A stretch of 64,000 nt of DNA from Sordariomycetes sp. S80-01Y (lineage: Eukaryota > Ascomycota > Sordariomycetes): positions 124,001 to 188,000 of the forward strand of contig JAXQJY010000029.1 of assembly GCA_037042185.1 (NCBI GenBank), read 5' to 3'. Under the pieces are notes generated by a model that was not told the origin of the DNA, did not search any database, and saw only the letters and a list, made by a program, of their open reading frames with translations. Of the stretch, positions 53,996 to 64,000 are shown piece after piece. The position numbers were made by a program, and so were the translations under genes. Each line of letters begins with the position of its first letter. The stretch's first letter is position 1.

Positions 53996-54901
53996 ATGTC
54001 GAATACCGAACTGCCTAACTCGGCTCCGGTGGATGAGACCCTGGCTGAACTGCAATCCTCCGCTGAAGTTGGAGACCTTTCTCGCTTCCGAAGCGCACTG
54101 TCACAATGGGATGACGATGGTGCTCTGGCCCTGCAAAAGGTCCTCAGCATCGCTTCCAAAGCCGGCCACGCCGACATCGTGGCCTATCTTCTAGCGAATA
54201 CCAATGGCCACTGCAAAATCACGGCGCCAGCGGTGCGATGGGCGAGCTCACGCAAGCACTGGGCCGTGATGCAGGCCTTTGTGGACGCGGGCTGGGATAT
54301 CAATGCCCCCCTCGATGGAGGCAACACCTGCCCCGCCCTCAAGTACGATGTTTCTTCCCGTGGCGGGATGAGTATTCGTTAACATAGGAACAGGGAAGCT
54401 CTTCCAAGCGAAGACCTCGTCCGCTGGTATCTCAAACACGGGGCGAATCCTTCGTTCCGCTCCACTGGTGGCAACAACCATATTCCCAGCTTCGCCGGAA
54501 AATTCGGCACCGCCACGACAATAGATCTATTAAGTGCTGCTGGGGCCGACTTTACCAAGAGCAATGCGCTGCACATGGCGGCAGGCAGCCCCAGTAGAGG
54601 GCGTACTGAGGTCATGGCTCATCTCCTCGACGAACTGCATGTGCCCATTGACCAGCGCGAGTACGGGTTCGACCAAAACTTGTACGACGAATGGAAAAGC
54701 AGTGGCCTATTCGGGGGTACGGCATTGCACGCGGCTGCCAAGGAGAATAAGCTGGAAAATGCCGAATTTTTAGTCGGCAGGGGCATCGGCAGAGAGATCA
54801 AGGACGAAAGAGGCCGTCGAGCTGTCGATCTTGCCAGGGAACTCGGCCATAGGGCGATGGTGGCGCTTCTCGAGGGTGCCGTTCCAGGATCGCCATCCTA
54901 A
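53996..54901 (+). CDS. Small ankyrin-repeat protein
   Basis: Two exons (53996..54342, 54394..54901) encode 284 residues; the 51-nt intron has donor GTACGA and acceptor CAG. About five ankyrin repeats are visible, some degenerate: ALQKVLSIASKAGHADIVAY, WASSRKHWAVMQAFVDAGWD, a segment with WYLKHGANP, SNALHMAAGSPSRGRTEVM, GGTALHAAAKENKLENAEFL and ending in RAVDLARELGHRAMVALLEG. No other domain. It is of a widespread fungal class of short ankyrin proteins thought to act as binding adaptors in the cytosol. Partners unknown. Confidence 0.87.
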
Positions 54902-55322
54902 GACCCCTGATTCACGGACCGCTCTTGGCAAGGGTCTCGGGGGATTCCATCAGCCTTCCATCGCAGCGTAGCGAGATTGCAGGCGCGTCAGCATAGTGAC
55001 TCGCGTCTACGTAGTAGTGCCGTTTCACCCACGGACCCTCGAATGGAGCCGCTGTGCCTCATGAGATGCAAGGCAGCAGCTTCCTTCACTTGATCCAATT
55101 GAAACTGAATGTTAAGCCATGCGAAAAGTTCTGTTTCTAGGATTTTGATCCCTGTGACGGACTGCCATGCATATTTTCCAAGACTCTCCAGCGCGAGCGC
55201 AGGTGCGCGCGGTGCTGAGGGTGCCAAACACTTAAGACTCTCACAGCTACTATCATCCTTTTTGGTGCATCCGCATTCTTTCCGCATCGTTAGATATTGA
55301 AGTCCTCATTCTGTACGGCAAC
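54902..55322. other. Intergenic region
   Basis: Between two plus-strand genes. No gene or clear TATA box seen. Confidence 0.5.
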
Positions 55323-56094
55323 ATGAAGTCGTCCTTGTTCGGTGGCAGCTACGCTGGCCTCCTGGCCATGCTCCTCTGCCTACTTTCTGCCGTTGAGTTC
55401 TGCTCCTCTGCACCACACCAGTCGAGGTACGCATAGTTTCGCTCCGCTTCTTGCTTCGAGATATCTAATGACACGAAACAGCCCTGTTATCGTCCGCCGC
55501 GAGACGCACCTCTTTGGTCGCAAGCCATCGCAGACCATCGAGGAGTTCAAGCAGAAGCAGCAGCGGAGCACTACCGTTCCCACCAACGGGCAGATGTTCA
55601 TGGACTTCACGCCCGAAGGGGAGCACCTCATCTCCAGTGACGGCTTCGAGGGTTGCGTCGGTATCCTGATTGCATCCAACAAGGGTGTCATTCTCGGCCA
55701 CTACACCCAAACCATGGACAACGTGGAGAACGGAAGGCAAAGGATCACGGCGCTGTACAACGACAACCTCGCTTCCGTGCAGGGTGCCACGCCCATAGTG
55801 TACGCGCAGGTCAAGACGGACTCGCAGGAAGAGTACAATGAGCCCGAGGTTGTCCAGGGCCACATTAACTGGCTGAAGACCCTGACCGGGCAGGAGCCCA
55901 ACGTTCAGAAATATGTAGAGCCGCTGGAGATCTTTGTTGACCAGGACGGCCTTCCCCTCGACGACATCGATTATGACAACATCCAGTACGGTGCGATGCT
56001 TGCGGAGAACCCCGGCGGCGGCTCGAGCCGCACAAACTTGATTCTCATCGACATTGACACGCAGAAGCTGGGGGCTGAGCCTAACACGAAGTAG
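55323..56094 (+). CDS. Secreted protein with a CheD/CNF-like Cys-His signature
   Basis: Two exons (55323..55426, 55482..56094) encode 238 residues; the 55-nt intron joins APHQS to SPVIVRRE. The N-terminus has a signal peptide (about 1-30, ending SAVEFCSSA) and a dibasic RRE soon after. The core has SSDGFEGCVGILIASNKGVI followed by LGHYT. A Cys followed 15 residues later by His, with Ser six residues before the Cys, resembles the T/S-C-H arrangement of glutamine deamidases such as CheD and the CNF1 catalytic domain, where a GCV/SCV turn carries the nucleophile. Beyond that the match is weak and this is inference. The mature protein has a single cysteine. The rest is acidic with no recognised domain. 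Confidence 0.8.
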
Positions 56095-56769
56095 GGTGGA
56101 GGTAGATATTTGATACTTGGTTCCCGTGGCCTTAGTCTTTGTTCTGAAACAGAACCACAGGACTGGCGTCATAAGCCTTATATGGGGTTCGTTTTAGCTA
56201 TCATGAGAATGAAACAGCCCGAAGATCAACATTGTCTCATTTCACAATCACCGCATGGACTCCAGACATGAATTCAGTCTTTCCGCCTCTGAAGAAAATA
56301 ACCACGATTGCAAGCGGGATCCAAGACCAAATCAGTGTCGATTGTCCACGTAACAAGTTTAGCCCTAGTCACCCATGCTCTTCTACCCACATTTAAGGAT
56401 CAGAACAAAGTCATATAGACCTTGAATCACCGGCAATGGCCCTGCCGACAACCTTCATCGCCATCGTGCTCGATCTGCCAGGGGCCTATCATAAGCTATC
56501 GCATGAGGGCTGGCATACGTGTCTTCTGAGCCTAGACATATCTTTTACTGGAGTTATCCAATATTCTGTCAACGTGATTATGGGCAGGCCTTGTTGAGAA
56601 AGGTCCAGCTTAGATTGAGCTCTTCATCTTTCCTGGGAGACTGACCTTAACTCCCTGGGAATGGAGTATCTCTAAATGACGACGTTCCGAGACTTGATCT
56701 CATCAAGAATTTGCATGAGTTGTTTAGGTCCGCTTTTTTATTGATGTTAGATGTACCTGGACTCCCACA
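56095..56769. other. Intergenic region, convergent 3' ends
   Basis: No gene seen. Confidence 0.5.
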
Positions 56770-58314
56770 TTACTCTTGGTGGACTTCGTTGAGGAACGAA
56801 GAAACCAGCACCGAGCCTCCGAGAGCCTTCGTTGCATAGTTGTATATGCCATAGCGGTATCCCAAGAAGAAGGGCCAGTCGCGCAGCAAGTCAAACGTCG
56901 CCAGCTCCGTGAAGCTCTCGTTGTCGGTGCTGAAGCTCAGGGTGGCAGGCTCGTAACCTGATTTTCTGAGATCTGCGCTCACCCGCAACCAAACATCGCG
57001 GAAGGCGATTCCATCCTCACGAGCCAGCTCCTCGACGGTCTCGCCCTGTGTCTTCTCTTCATCCATGACGGACCTCCTGACGACCACGGACCAGGCAATC
57101 CCCTCGCGCTCAATCTCAATCATGGCTGAGTCGTCACGGAACAGAGACAGCCCAGCGCGATCCCCGTCAGCCATGCCAGAGAAGTCGAGTTTGATTGTTC
57201 CCGTGCCAATAGGGCCGCAGATACGGTGCTCAAGGGTGTTGCGGGCGAGATACACGTCGTCGGTCACGGTAACTGTGCGCAGCTCCAAGCCGTTGCCAAT
57301 AGTGAAGCCGTCGGTGTCTGGATTGTGATTCCACTGCCACTGAGGTCCGAGCTCCGACCCGGTAAACTCGTAGAGGCCCAGCGTGTCTGGCACATCGGTC
57401 TCAGGCATAGGATAGGGGTAATCACCCCACTCGCCATCGACCGTGACCAGAGACGGATAGCCGTCATCGCCCCAGGTGATGGGCGCAAGAACTGGGGAAC
57501 GGCCTCCTGGGTAGATATCTGTAAAGCCCATATAGTACCAGTCGCCATTGGGCGTGTCCACGAGACTGCCCTGATGGGGGGATCCTGCACCCGGAAGGGC
57601 TGTCAAGGGAATCCTGTCCACAAGGTTGCGGACCTCGTACGGACCCCAAGGCGACGAGGACTTGAGGATGTACTGTGCATCAGGAGGACGGGTCAAGAAG
57701 ATGTAGTAGTTGTTGTCTCGAAGGTACATGCGCGAACCCTCGAGGGCGCTGATATCGCTCGGGGTGGTGAAGACCTGCTGATCTTCCACAATCGATGTCA
57801 AGTCGCTAGAGAGCTCAGCGACCGAGATCTCGGTGTTTTCGTAAGCCACATAAACCTTGTCGTCCTCGAAAAGGAAACCGGCATCATAGAAGCACGTGTC
57901 GAGGGTCGCGTGGCGCGTCCACGAGCCGTCGATGGTATCAGTAGTGTAGATGTAGGTCTTGGAGAAACCAACACAAGCTAAGAAGTACCACTTGTTATCG
58001 AACTCTCGGTGACGGAGTGTCGAGGCCCATATTCCACCAACGTAGGCAGTCTGCCCCTCGGCCATGCTGTAACCGGGGCCGAAGTCCAGAGTCGGGACAG
58101 AGTGCCCAATGTTCTCCCAGTTGACGAGGTCGTAGGAACGCAAAATGGGAGCGCCGGGTGACAGGTGGAAGGAGGACGCCGTCATATAGAAGGCATCCCC
58201 GACACGGGAGACCTCATTATCAGGAAGATCCTCCCAAATGACCGGGTTTGTGAAGGTCTGGGCGGTAACAGCCGCGAGACTGCCACCTAGAGCCCATAAG
58301 TATTTGCTGAACAT
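56770..58314 (-). CDS. Secreted glycoside hydrolase family 43 enzyme
   Basis: Single exon, 514 residues. Signal peptide MFSKYLWALGGSLAAVTAQ. The GH43 five-bladed propeller spans about 22-315: NPVIWEDLPDNEVSRVGD (general base Asp about 32), SFHLSPGAPILRSYDLVNWE, CFYDAGFLFEDD (Asp144, pKa modulator) and ALEGSRMYLRD (Glu192, general acid). The C-terminal domain (about 325-510) is the concanavalin-like beta-sandwich typical of fungal GH43 beta-xylosidases and arabinofuranosidases. It should trim arabinoxylan or related side chains outside the cell. All three catalytic carboxylates are present. A TATATAA lies about 75 bp upstream and CreA-type motifs cluster about 280 bp upstream, fitting carbon catabolite control. 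Confidence 0.93.
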   Translation of the reverse strand: MFSKYLWALGGSLAAVTAQTFTNPVIWEDLPDNEVSRVGDAFYMTASSFHLSPGAPILRSYDLVNWENIGHSVPTLDFGPGYSMAEGQTAYVGGIWASTLRHREFDNKWYFLACVGFSKTYIYTTDTIDGSWTRHATLDTCFYDAGFLFEDDKVYVAYENTEISVAELSSDLTSIVEDQQVFTTPSDISALEGSRMYLRDNNYYIFLTRPPDAQYILKSSSPWGPYEVRNLVDRIPLTALPGAGSPHQGSLVDTPNGDWYYMGFTDIYPGGRSPVLAPITWGDDGYPSLVTVDGEWGDYPYPMPETDVPDTLGLYEFTGSELGPQWQWNHNPDTDGFTIGNGLELRTVTVTDDVYLARNTLEHRICGPIGTGTIKLDFSGMADGDRAGLSLFRDDSAMIEIEREGIAWSVVVRRSVMDEEKTQGETVEELAREDGIAFRDVWLRVSADLRKSGYEPATLSFSTDNESFTELATFDLLRDWPFFLGYRYGIYNYATKALGGSVLVSSFLNEVHQE

Positions 58315-58386
58315 TGCGGCCGTGTCGGTTCAAGATTGCCTAAGGATACTGCTTTTTACAACGAGTGGATGGAAGCGAGCTTAAGG

Positions 58387-58393
58387 TTATATA
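58387..58393 (-). promoter_or_regulatory. TATA box of the GH43 gene
   Basis: TATATAA on the minus strand, about 75 bp upstream of the ATG at 58314. Confidence 0.55.
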
Positions 58394-58591
58394 GCTGCGC
58401 TGGTCATGACGCCTCACACGAGCATTGCAACGAAAGGAGTCTACAGTCGCCCGTGGATTCTAGAAGGAAGCTGGATTGGATCGCATCAACGTGGCTAGCT
58501 TGTGACTAGCGCCGGCTATTCTCTAGTGCTGTTCACGGCTGTTCTCGCCTATGCGATCGAATCGTACGGCCCCCGTCAAGGGAATCACAGT

Positions 58592-58627
58592 CCGGGGCTG
58601 GGGTAGACTTGTCCTATGTTTCCCCAC
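58592..58627. promoter_or_regulatory. Cluster of three CreA-type motifs upstream of GH43
   Basis: CCGGGG and CTGGGG on plus (58592-58603) and GTGGGG on minus (58622-58627) all fit the SYGGRG consensus of the carbon catabolite repressor CreA/CRE1. Closely spaced sites are the functional form in other fungi. About 280-310 bp from the GH43 start. The motif is short, so chance is possible. Confidence 0.35.
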
Positions 58628-59861
58628 GGGAACCCCGCCGAGAGCGAAACCCCCTACCGATCGACGCGGTGCATAGAGACGAAGGCACATTTGAGCCTAA
58701 TATCCGTCATGGTAATGCCTCTATTGCTTGCGCATGATGAAACGGCGCTCGCAGATCACTACTCTGCTGCCAGTGACTGCGAATTACCTAATGGGGCAGC
58801 CTCTCACCCGCTGCCAGTTTTCCCCACGATTGTGTCTTCTTGCTCGCCCTCCAATGAGCTCGTCGCAACAGCAACCAGAACCTTAATCCTCTCCATCTGT
58901 CATGTCTGTATCCTGTCATTTTGGTCAGCTGACTGGCGCCGTTGGAATCATTTCCTGTAGCTGATGCCGGGCCGTCTTGATTCCAGAGCTGGCTTAAATG
59001 GCCGCGATGTCCTGCGGACTGGCAGTCAGCATCAGGCTGCAGAGCCATATTTAAATCATTCAGCCATCTAGATAGCTTCTCTCAGAGCTCACTTTGTCCC
59101 GCCTCGAAGCAGTCAAGTAGATGTAATCAAGACTGTAAAGCATGAGCGCATCGTCATCTTGATCTATCGTCTGGAAACATACCGCACCGAGATCACATGA
59201 TCTTCTCTCGTTGTCAACCGAACATGGTGAAATGAACACTGTAGGATCTGCATCGCGAAATGTCTACCAGTTACGCAGTCCACGTTCACCAATACTTACG
59301 TCAGGGTCTATGGCGTCGAGATCAACTGCAATAAAAGCCACTACTATTACTAATTACCTCCACACGGCGACATCCGGTGCCCTGCAGCCGCCGCTCCGAG
59401 ACCTCAGCCTCTGGTACGCATCGTCCGATCCGCCGGGCAACTGACCACTAACAAGAGACTCGGTCGACAGAAAAGACGCGAGCTTTATCAGCCGGGAGCG
59501 CCCGCACCGTCGACTGGCTTACTTTGTCACCCGAGCTTAAAAATCGGCGCAGGCGAAATTTCACCGCAGCGTCGGTCGCGTCTTTGTCCACTCGTATCAG
59601 TGACAGCTTCTGCGTTCCACCAAAACCTTCCTTGTCATCGGGCAGCCTTTTCTCCCCGATCCATCCTCGCTTCATTCTTCCTCTTTTCGTCCTTCGCATC
59701 TATTCCATCGAAGCTGGCGAGCTCTTCTTCCCTGCTTCGCCCATTGCAAACCATCGTCTCTAGCGTCGCCCTGAACAGAGACGCGCTTCTTGACCGCGAC
59801 GACGCCCGCACCTGGAGCTCAAGCTCTTAATCTCTCGCAACCCAGCACACAACCCATCACA
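58628..59861. other. Divergent intergenic region with CT-rich leader
   Basis: Between the GH43 and RCC1 promoters. No gene supported. The last 250 bp before the RCC1 start are pyrimidine-rich, as in many highly expressed fungal genes. Confidence 0.5.
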
Positions 59862-61565
59862 ATGGCGCCCCGAGGCAAGCCAGCTACGAAGGCTGCAGCC
59901 AAACCTGCGGCCAAAACTGCGGCCAAAACTGCCGCAAAACCTTCTGCCAGCAAAGCTGCAGCAAAACCCTCCACAAAACGCGCCGCCTCTGAGAAGCCCG
60001 TCGCGAACGGCGCCTCGAGCAAGAAGCGCAAGGCTGACGACGACAACGACGCAGCCCCTGTCGAGGTAAAGAAGGTCAAGAAAGAGAAGACCCCCGCCCC
60101 CGCGCCCGAGCCCGTCGACCCCCGACCCAAGGTCGCCATCGGCCGAAGCATCAACGAAGCGCCCACGACGATCCTCGATGTCTACGTCTTTGGCGAGGGC
60201 ACCTCGGGCGAGCTCGGCCTCGGCAGCAGAAAGGTCGATGGCAAGAAGCCCATCGACGTCAAGCGACCACGCTTGAATCCAAACCTCTCGGCCAAGAGCG
60301 TGGGAGTTGTTCAGGTGTCGTGCGGTGGTATGCACGTCGTCGCGCTGACGCGCGACAACAAAATCCTCACATGGGGCGTCAACGATCAAGGCGCTCTCGG
60401 GCGAGACACCAACTGGGATGGCGGCTTGAAGGACATGGACACGGCGGAGGACTCCGACTCGGACGATGACGAGGATGACACCGGCATGAACCCCCTCGAG
60501 AGCACCCCAACCCCCGTGTCCGACGACTTCTTCGCCAAGGACACGATCTTCACCCAAGTCATCGCCTGCGACAGCGCCTCCTTTGCCCTCACCCAAGACG
60601 GCCGCGTCTACGGCTGGGGCACGTTCCGCTCCAGCGACGGCATCCTCGGCTTCACCGAGAACATCAAGATCCAGAACCGTCCCATGCTTGTCCCCAGCCT
60701 CAAGCAGATCACCAAGCTCGCCCACGGCGCGAACCACATCCTCGCGCTCGATACCAAGGGCAACGTGCACGCATGGGGTTGCGGACAGCAGAACCAGCTC
60801 GGCCGTCGCATCATCGAACGTAACAAGCTCTCCTCGCTGATCCCCCAGGGAGTCGGTCTGCCGAGGGGAAAGATTGTTGAAATCGCGTGTGGTTCGTACC
60901 ACAGCTTTGCCATCGACCGGGAGGGCACCGTTTGGGGCTGGGGGTTGAACAACTTCGGCGAGGTTGGCGTCGAGGGCAACGCTGGCGAGGACGATGCTGT
61001 TATTCTGCGGCCGCAGAAGGTCACTTTCCTCAAGGACCACACCATCGCCGCCATCGAGGGCGGTGGCCACCACTCGGTCGCCTGCAACGCCAAGGGCCAG
61101 CTGCTGACCTGGGGCCGTATTGATGGCAGCCAAGTCGGCCTTGACATGAGCACGTTCACCAAGGACAACGCTATCTTCGACGAGCGCGGCACCCCCCGCA
61201 TTCTCTTCGTTCCTACCGTCGTACCTGGTAAGTCATCCGCCACTAACTCAGACATGGCCACTCTAACAAAACCAGAAATGTCCAACGTCAAGACCGTGGC
61301 TGCTGGCTTCGACAACAGTTTCGCCGTCACCGGCGACGGCAAGGCCTACTCATGGGGCTTCTCCAGCAACTACCAAACAGGACAGGGTACCATCGACGAC
61401 GTCGAGAAGCCCACCCTCATCGACAACACCGCCATCCGGGGGAAGCAGATCGTTGCGGCCGGTGCTGGTGGCCAGTACTCCATCCTGCTCGGCAAGGCCG
61501 AGGACCAGACTTCGGCGCCCAAGCCCAAGGCACCGGTGAATGGCAGCGCATCGAAGAAGGCATAG
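59862..61565 (+). CDS. RCC1: RCC1-type Ran guanine nucleotide exchange factor
   Basis: Two exons (59862..61227, 61276..61565) encode 551 residues. The 48-nt intron keeps frame and has no stop; splicing joins FVPTVVP to EMSNVKTVAAGF, which fits the repeat. The N-terminal 110 residues are a Lys/Ala/Pro tail like histone H1, with the nuclear signal KKRKADDD. Seven RCC1 blades are visible: VFGEGTSGELGLG, ILTWGVNDQGALG, VYGWGTFRSSDG, VHAWGCGQQNQLG, VWGWGLNNFGEVG, LLTWGRIDGSQVG and AYSWGFSSNYQTG. An acidic insert lies in blade 2. RCC1 (Pim1 in fission yeast, Prp20 in budding yeast) charges Ran with GTP on chromatin and so drives nuclear transport. The start at 59862 precedes the basic tail directly. 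Confidence 0.95.
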   Translation: MAPRGKPATKAAAKPAAKTAAKTAAKPSASKAAAKPSTKRAASEKPVANGASSKKRKADDDNDAAPVEVKKVKKEKTPAPAPEPVDPRPKVAIGRSINEAPTTILDVYVFGEGTSGELGLGSRKVDGKKPIDVKRPRLNPNLSAKSVGVVQVSCGGMHVVALTRDNKILTWGVNDQGALGRDTNWDGGLKDMDTAEDSDSDDDEDDTGMNPLESTPTPVSDDFFAKDTIFTQVIACDSASFALTQDGRVYGWGTFRSSDGILGFTENIKIQNRPMLVPSLKQITKLAHGANHILALDTKGNVHAWGCGQQNQLGRRIIERNKLSSLIPQGVGLPRGKIVEIACGSYHSFAIDREGTVWGWGLNNFGEVGVEGNAGEDDAVILRPQKVTFLKDHTIAAIEGGGHHSVACNAKGQLLTWGRIDGSQVGLDMSTFTKDNAIFDERGTPRILFVPTVVPGKSSATNSDMATLTKPEMSNVKTVAAGFDNSFAVTGDGKAYSWGFSSNYQTGQGTIDDVEKPTLIDNTAIRGKQIVAAGAGGQYSILLGKAEDQTSAPKPKAPVNGSASKKA

Positions 61566-61985
61566 ATGTATCGCGCGGGGGGCTCTATCCGTGAATGGGA
61601 GGCGGATAATTTGACCAAAATGAAGGACGAAGGGAAAGCGTATGTGAAGGAACGATCTCGACTTTTGTAATATTACGACCACCTGATGGGAGAGGAGGGA
61701 AAGGGTCAGGACAGCGGGTGGAGGATTTTCCTAGGGGGCATTCTGCTTTTATATACACTGAGGGCGCAAGATAGAGACGGACGACTGCATAGGCTGTTTC
61801 TCGAAAGCCACCTTTTGCCCGGTATTACTATCAACTGATTGTCTAAAACCCAACGCCATGCATTGCTCATTGATTGACCGCGCTCGCCGTCGCCGAGTCG
61901 ACGTCTATCCCACCCTTTTGACCCATTGCGCCTGTCGGCCGCCTGACTTGCTATGAACCATTGCGGACTTCCCTCTTCTTGAACA
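61566..61985. other. Intergenic region, convergent 3' ends
   Basis: Between RCC1 and YIP1 stops. No gene seen. Confidence 0.5.
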
Positions 61986-62989
61986 TCAGATTGGCCCCGA
62001 ACCCGGGGTCTTCAAGGGCAGCGCGACGGCCCTGCTGCTAAAGATGCCCATCAGGCCGAAGCCAACGTAGAATAGGGCCAGCGGATACGCCACCAAGGCC
62101 CTCATCCCCTTCATCCTGCCCACGGCGCAGAACATGCCGCTCGCGCTGTACGTGCACCACAGGATAGCCAGGCTCGTGAGCGCCCGTCCGGACATAGTGT
62201 TCATGGGCGCCACGACGCCGACGAGACTCGTGCCCACCAAGGGCAGCAGACAGTAGCCCAGCACGCTCGCGCTCCGGGGGAAGGTCAGGGTGGCGGAGAA
62301 GTGGCCGCCCGCGCCGTGCGGCTGTGCGTGGTCGGGATATTGAGAGTGGTAGGGCGTCGCGGCCTCCTGCTGTTGCTGCTGCGCGTCCGTCGGGGACATG
62401 AGGCTGAGTATGATGTGGAGGGAGGTCGATCCCAGGAGGGCGAGGCCGTAGATGTAGCCGAAATGGACCTTTCCGGAGAAGAGGAGGAAGGTGCCGAAGA
62501 GGAGGAAGAAGAGGATGGGGCCGGCGAGATCGGAATCGTCCATGATGTGTTGGTCGATGGGGCGGAAGGGGTTCAGGACGGCGAGGGTCTGCAGCTTGTT
62601 AGCAACGAATGTCTTCCCCGTCAAGGAAGGGAGAGGGCAGGGCGACATACCTTTGCCTGGATGTGTCCAAAGTTGACGCCCAATTCCTCCATCAACGGCG
62701 GCTCCCCGTCGTACCCCTCGGTAGAGAAGGCGGCCAGCCACCCGGTCCTCAAGCCACCCTGCTCGCCCATCCTCCCGCTGACACCACCAGGGGCGCCGAA
62801 GCCGGCATTCTGAAAGCCTTGCTGCGCCGGAGCGCCTCCGAAGCCGTAGCCGCCCTGCTGCGCCGGCTGTGGTGGTCCAGGCGATGCGCCGGCGGGGGCG
62901 TACGAGGACGGGTAGAACTGGAGGTTTTGGGCGCCGCCTTGCGGGGCGTAGGCGCCCTGCTGCTGCTGAGGGGCGTAGTAGTTGGCCAT
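61986..62989 (-). CDS. YIP1: YIP1 family Rab-interacting membrane protein
   Basis: Complement(61986..62588, 62651..62989) encodes 313 residues; the 62-nt intron (branch GCTAACA, acceptor CAG) joins HIQAK to TLAVLNPF. The N-terminus is Gln/Gly/Pro/Tyr-rich. Then come the Yip1 signatures EELGVNFGHIQAK and MDDSDLAGPILFF. Five membrane segments follow, with a Gln-rich loop (DAQQQQQEAA) after the second. Yip1 cycles between ER and Golgi, binds prenylated Rab GTPases with Yif1, and helps COPII vesicle formation. Length and layout are normal. Confidence 0.93.
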
Positions 62990-63417
62990 AATCCGGTCGG
63001 CAGGTCGGGCAGAGGAAAAGAATAGACAGGAGAAGAGGAGAGGGAGGGGAGGGAAATGGGGGGTTCGACGCGCGCGCTGATGGTGGGTGGTGCGGGAAGA
63101 TTATTGCCAGCTGGAGGTTTTGGAGGGACGGCGTCTGGGAGAGCTGCGGTGAGCTGCCACGCGCGACGTCAGGGTTGGTGCCTGATTAGTAAGGCAGCCA
63201 GGGGCTTCACGGGCTTACACCTCAGTAGCGACGCAGCATCAGTGGAAAAGGTGCCAAAGGGCGGAAATATTGTCCATAACTGAATATCCCACGCACTGAG
63301 CAGAAAGAAAAAGTTGAGATACTCGTAACCACTCCATAACGACATGTCCATGCGTCGGCGGCGCATCAACGCTCAAAGTCACCAAGCGTCGCTACAGCGT
63401 TTGACTCACGTGTGCCG
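62990..63417. other. Intergenic region
   Basis: YIP1 promoter side and the 3' flank of the last gene. No gene seen. Confidence 0.5.
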
Positions 63418-63870
63418 TCAGAGCTGATCCCCATGAAACGCCCTCATCGTCGCCCGCGACGCCGTGATAAAGCGGTCGAAATCACTTTCCAACTCTGGAA
63501 ACCCTTGAACCAGACTCCTAGAGTGTTCTCGCAGTTCCGCAGTCTTCCTGCTTCGCTCGGCTGGCCCGCCGACCTGGTCCGCTGGCTGGGTCCAGAGCGT
63601 CATAAGTCCCTTGACAGACTCCATAAAGTCCGTGTAATCCTTTGCCCGCAAAGTCATCTGTCGTCACTCATCAGCCAGAGCTCTACTCCCTCGGTCTAAG
63701 GTCTGAACGGGCACTACCTGTGCTTTGTGGCTGTAGCGCATGATGAAGAGCATGCTATCGTCGGCGTAGGGCTGGAGGCCCAGCATGGCGTCGTTGACTT
63801 CGCTTGCTCGCGTCCATGACTCACTACCTTTGCCCTGGCCTTTTTCTTTTGAGTCCTGAGAGCTGGCCAT
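63418..63870 (-). CDS. Small unrecognised gene at the right edge (5' end uncertain)
   Basis: Complement(63418..63657, 63718..63870) encodes 130 residues. The 60-nt intron (donor GTAGTG, branch GCTGATG, acceptor CAG) joins YSHKAQ to MTLRAKDYTDFM in frame. The start at 63870 gives MASSQDSKEKGQGKG; the frame is open upstream to the window edge, so an earlier start or another exon is possible. The product is helical and polar, with likely coiled-coil stretches (RSRKTAELREHSRSL, LESDFDRFITAS), and no signal peptide or membrane segment. I do not recognise the family. Confidence 0.5.
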
Positions 63871-64000
63871 GCCGAACCATGGTTTGTTGGAAAGGGACGG
63901 ATGAGGTTGAGTTTGGTAGCGTCTGCCGTCAACTCCTCTATGGATCCAGTATAGTAGCAGTACCTGGCGTGTTAGCGCCATGTCAGCAACGCCCGACTGG

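Noticed and set aside
59760-61133. A 457-codon open frame on minus opposite RCC1
   Set aside because: It mirrors the strong codon bias of RCC1, overlaps its conserved blades and has no family features; it is an antisense shadow.
1-64000. CRISPR arrays, rRNA genes and transposable elements
   Set aside because: No spaced direct repeats, no rRNA-like segment, and no transposase, integrase or reverse-transcriptase motif were seen in the translated frames.

Overview
The window is nuclear DNA of a filamentous ascomycete (Pezizomycotina, most likely Sordariomycetes). This rests on GC-rich coding DNA, many introns of only 46-78 nt with GT..AG ends and CTAAC/CTAAT branch sites, a Zn(II)2Cys6 regulator, a PTH11-type rhodopsin-like receptor, DUF4246, DUF7871 and T5orf172 proteins, and a TOR kinase of typical fungal length. 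No species call is possible from sequence alone. I modelled 27 protein-coding genes, two of them cut or uncertain at the window edges. All exon joins below were worked out by hand from splice signals and reading-frame continuity.

Layout. 1-4.1 kb: the KDEL-ending tail of a glucosidase II beta-like gene, a cysteine-rich GPI-type surface protein, and a sugar-porter MFS transporter. 4.3-13.4 kb: core genes, TOR kinase (minus) and RTF2 (plus), sharing an 800-bp divergent promoter. 13.8-24.5 kb: a Zn2Cys6 regulator, a six-exon DUF4246 protein and a very large ankyrin protein, all minus. 26.7-29.0 kb: a C2H2 zinc-finger protein. 29.4-36.7 kb: accessory genes all on plus: aldo-keto reductase, D-amino-acid-oxidase-type flavoenzyme, DHA2 drug/proton antiporter and a small secreted protein. 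37.2-45.4 kb: PTH11-like receptor, BAHD/Tri101-like acyltransferase, a four-helix membrane protein and an allantoate-type MFS permease. 46.7-51 kb: a CxC-rich DUF7871 peptide, a kinase-fold protein and a T5orf172 (GIY-YIG-like) protein with membrane segments. 51.5-58.3 kb: a secreted Ser/Thr glycoprotein with tandem repeats, a short ankyrin protein, a secreted protein with a CheD/CNF-like Cys-His signature, and a secreted GH43 glycosidase. 59.9-63.9 kb: core genes RCC1 and YIP1, then an unrecognised small gene.

The core blocks (growth control, replication-fork RING factor, Ran exchange factor, ER/Golgi traffic) bracket accessory stretches rich in secreted proteins, transporters, ankyrin proteins and oxidoreductases. 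I see no polyketide or peptide synthetase backbone, no CRISPR, no rRNA and no recognisable transposable element. The observations most worth following are the secreted deamidase-like protein at 55.3-56.1 kb, the ankyrin protein that starts inside a winged-helix-like segment with no NACHT upstream, the membrane-segment T5orf172 protein, the aromatic-run surface protein at 0.2-1.4 kb, and the HxE...H pattern in the DUF4246 protein.
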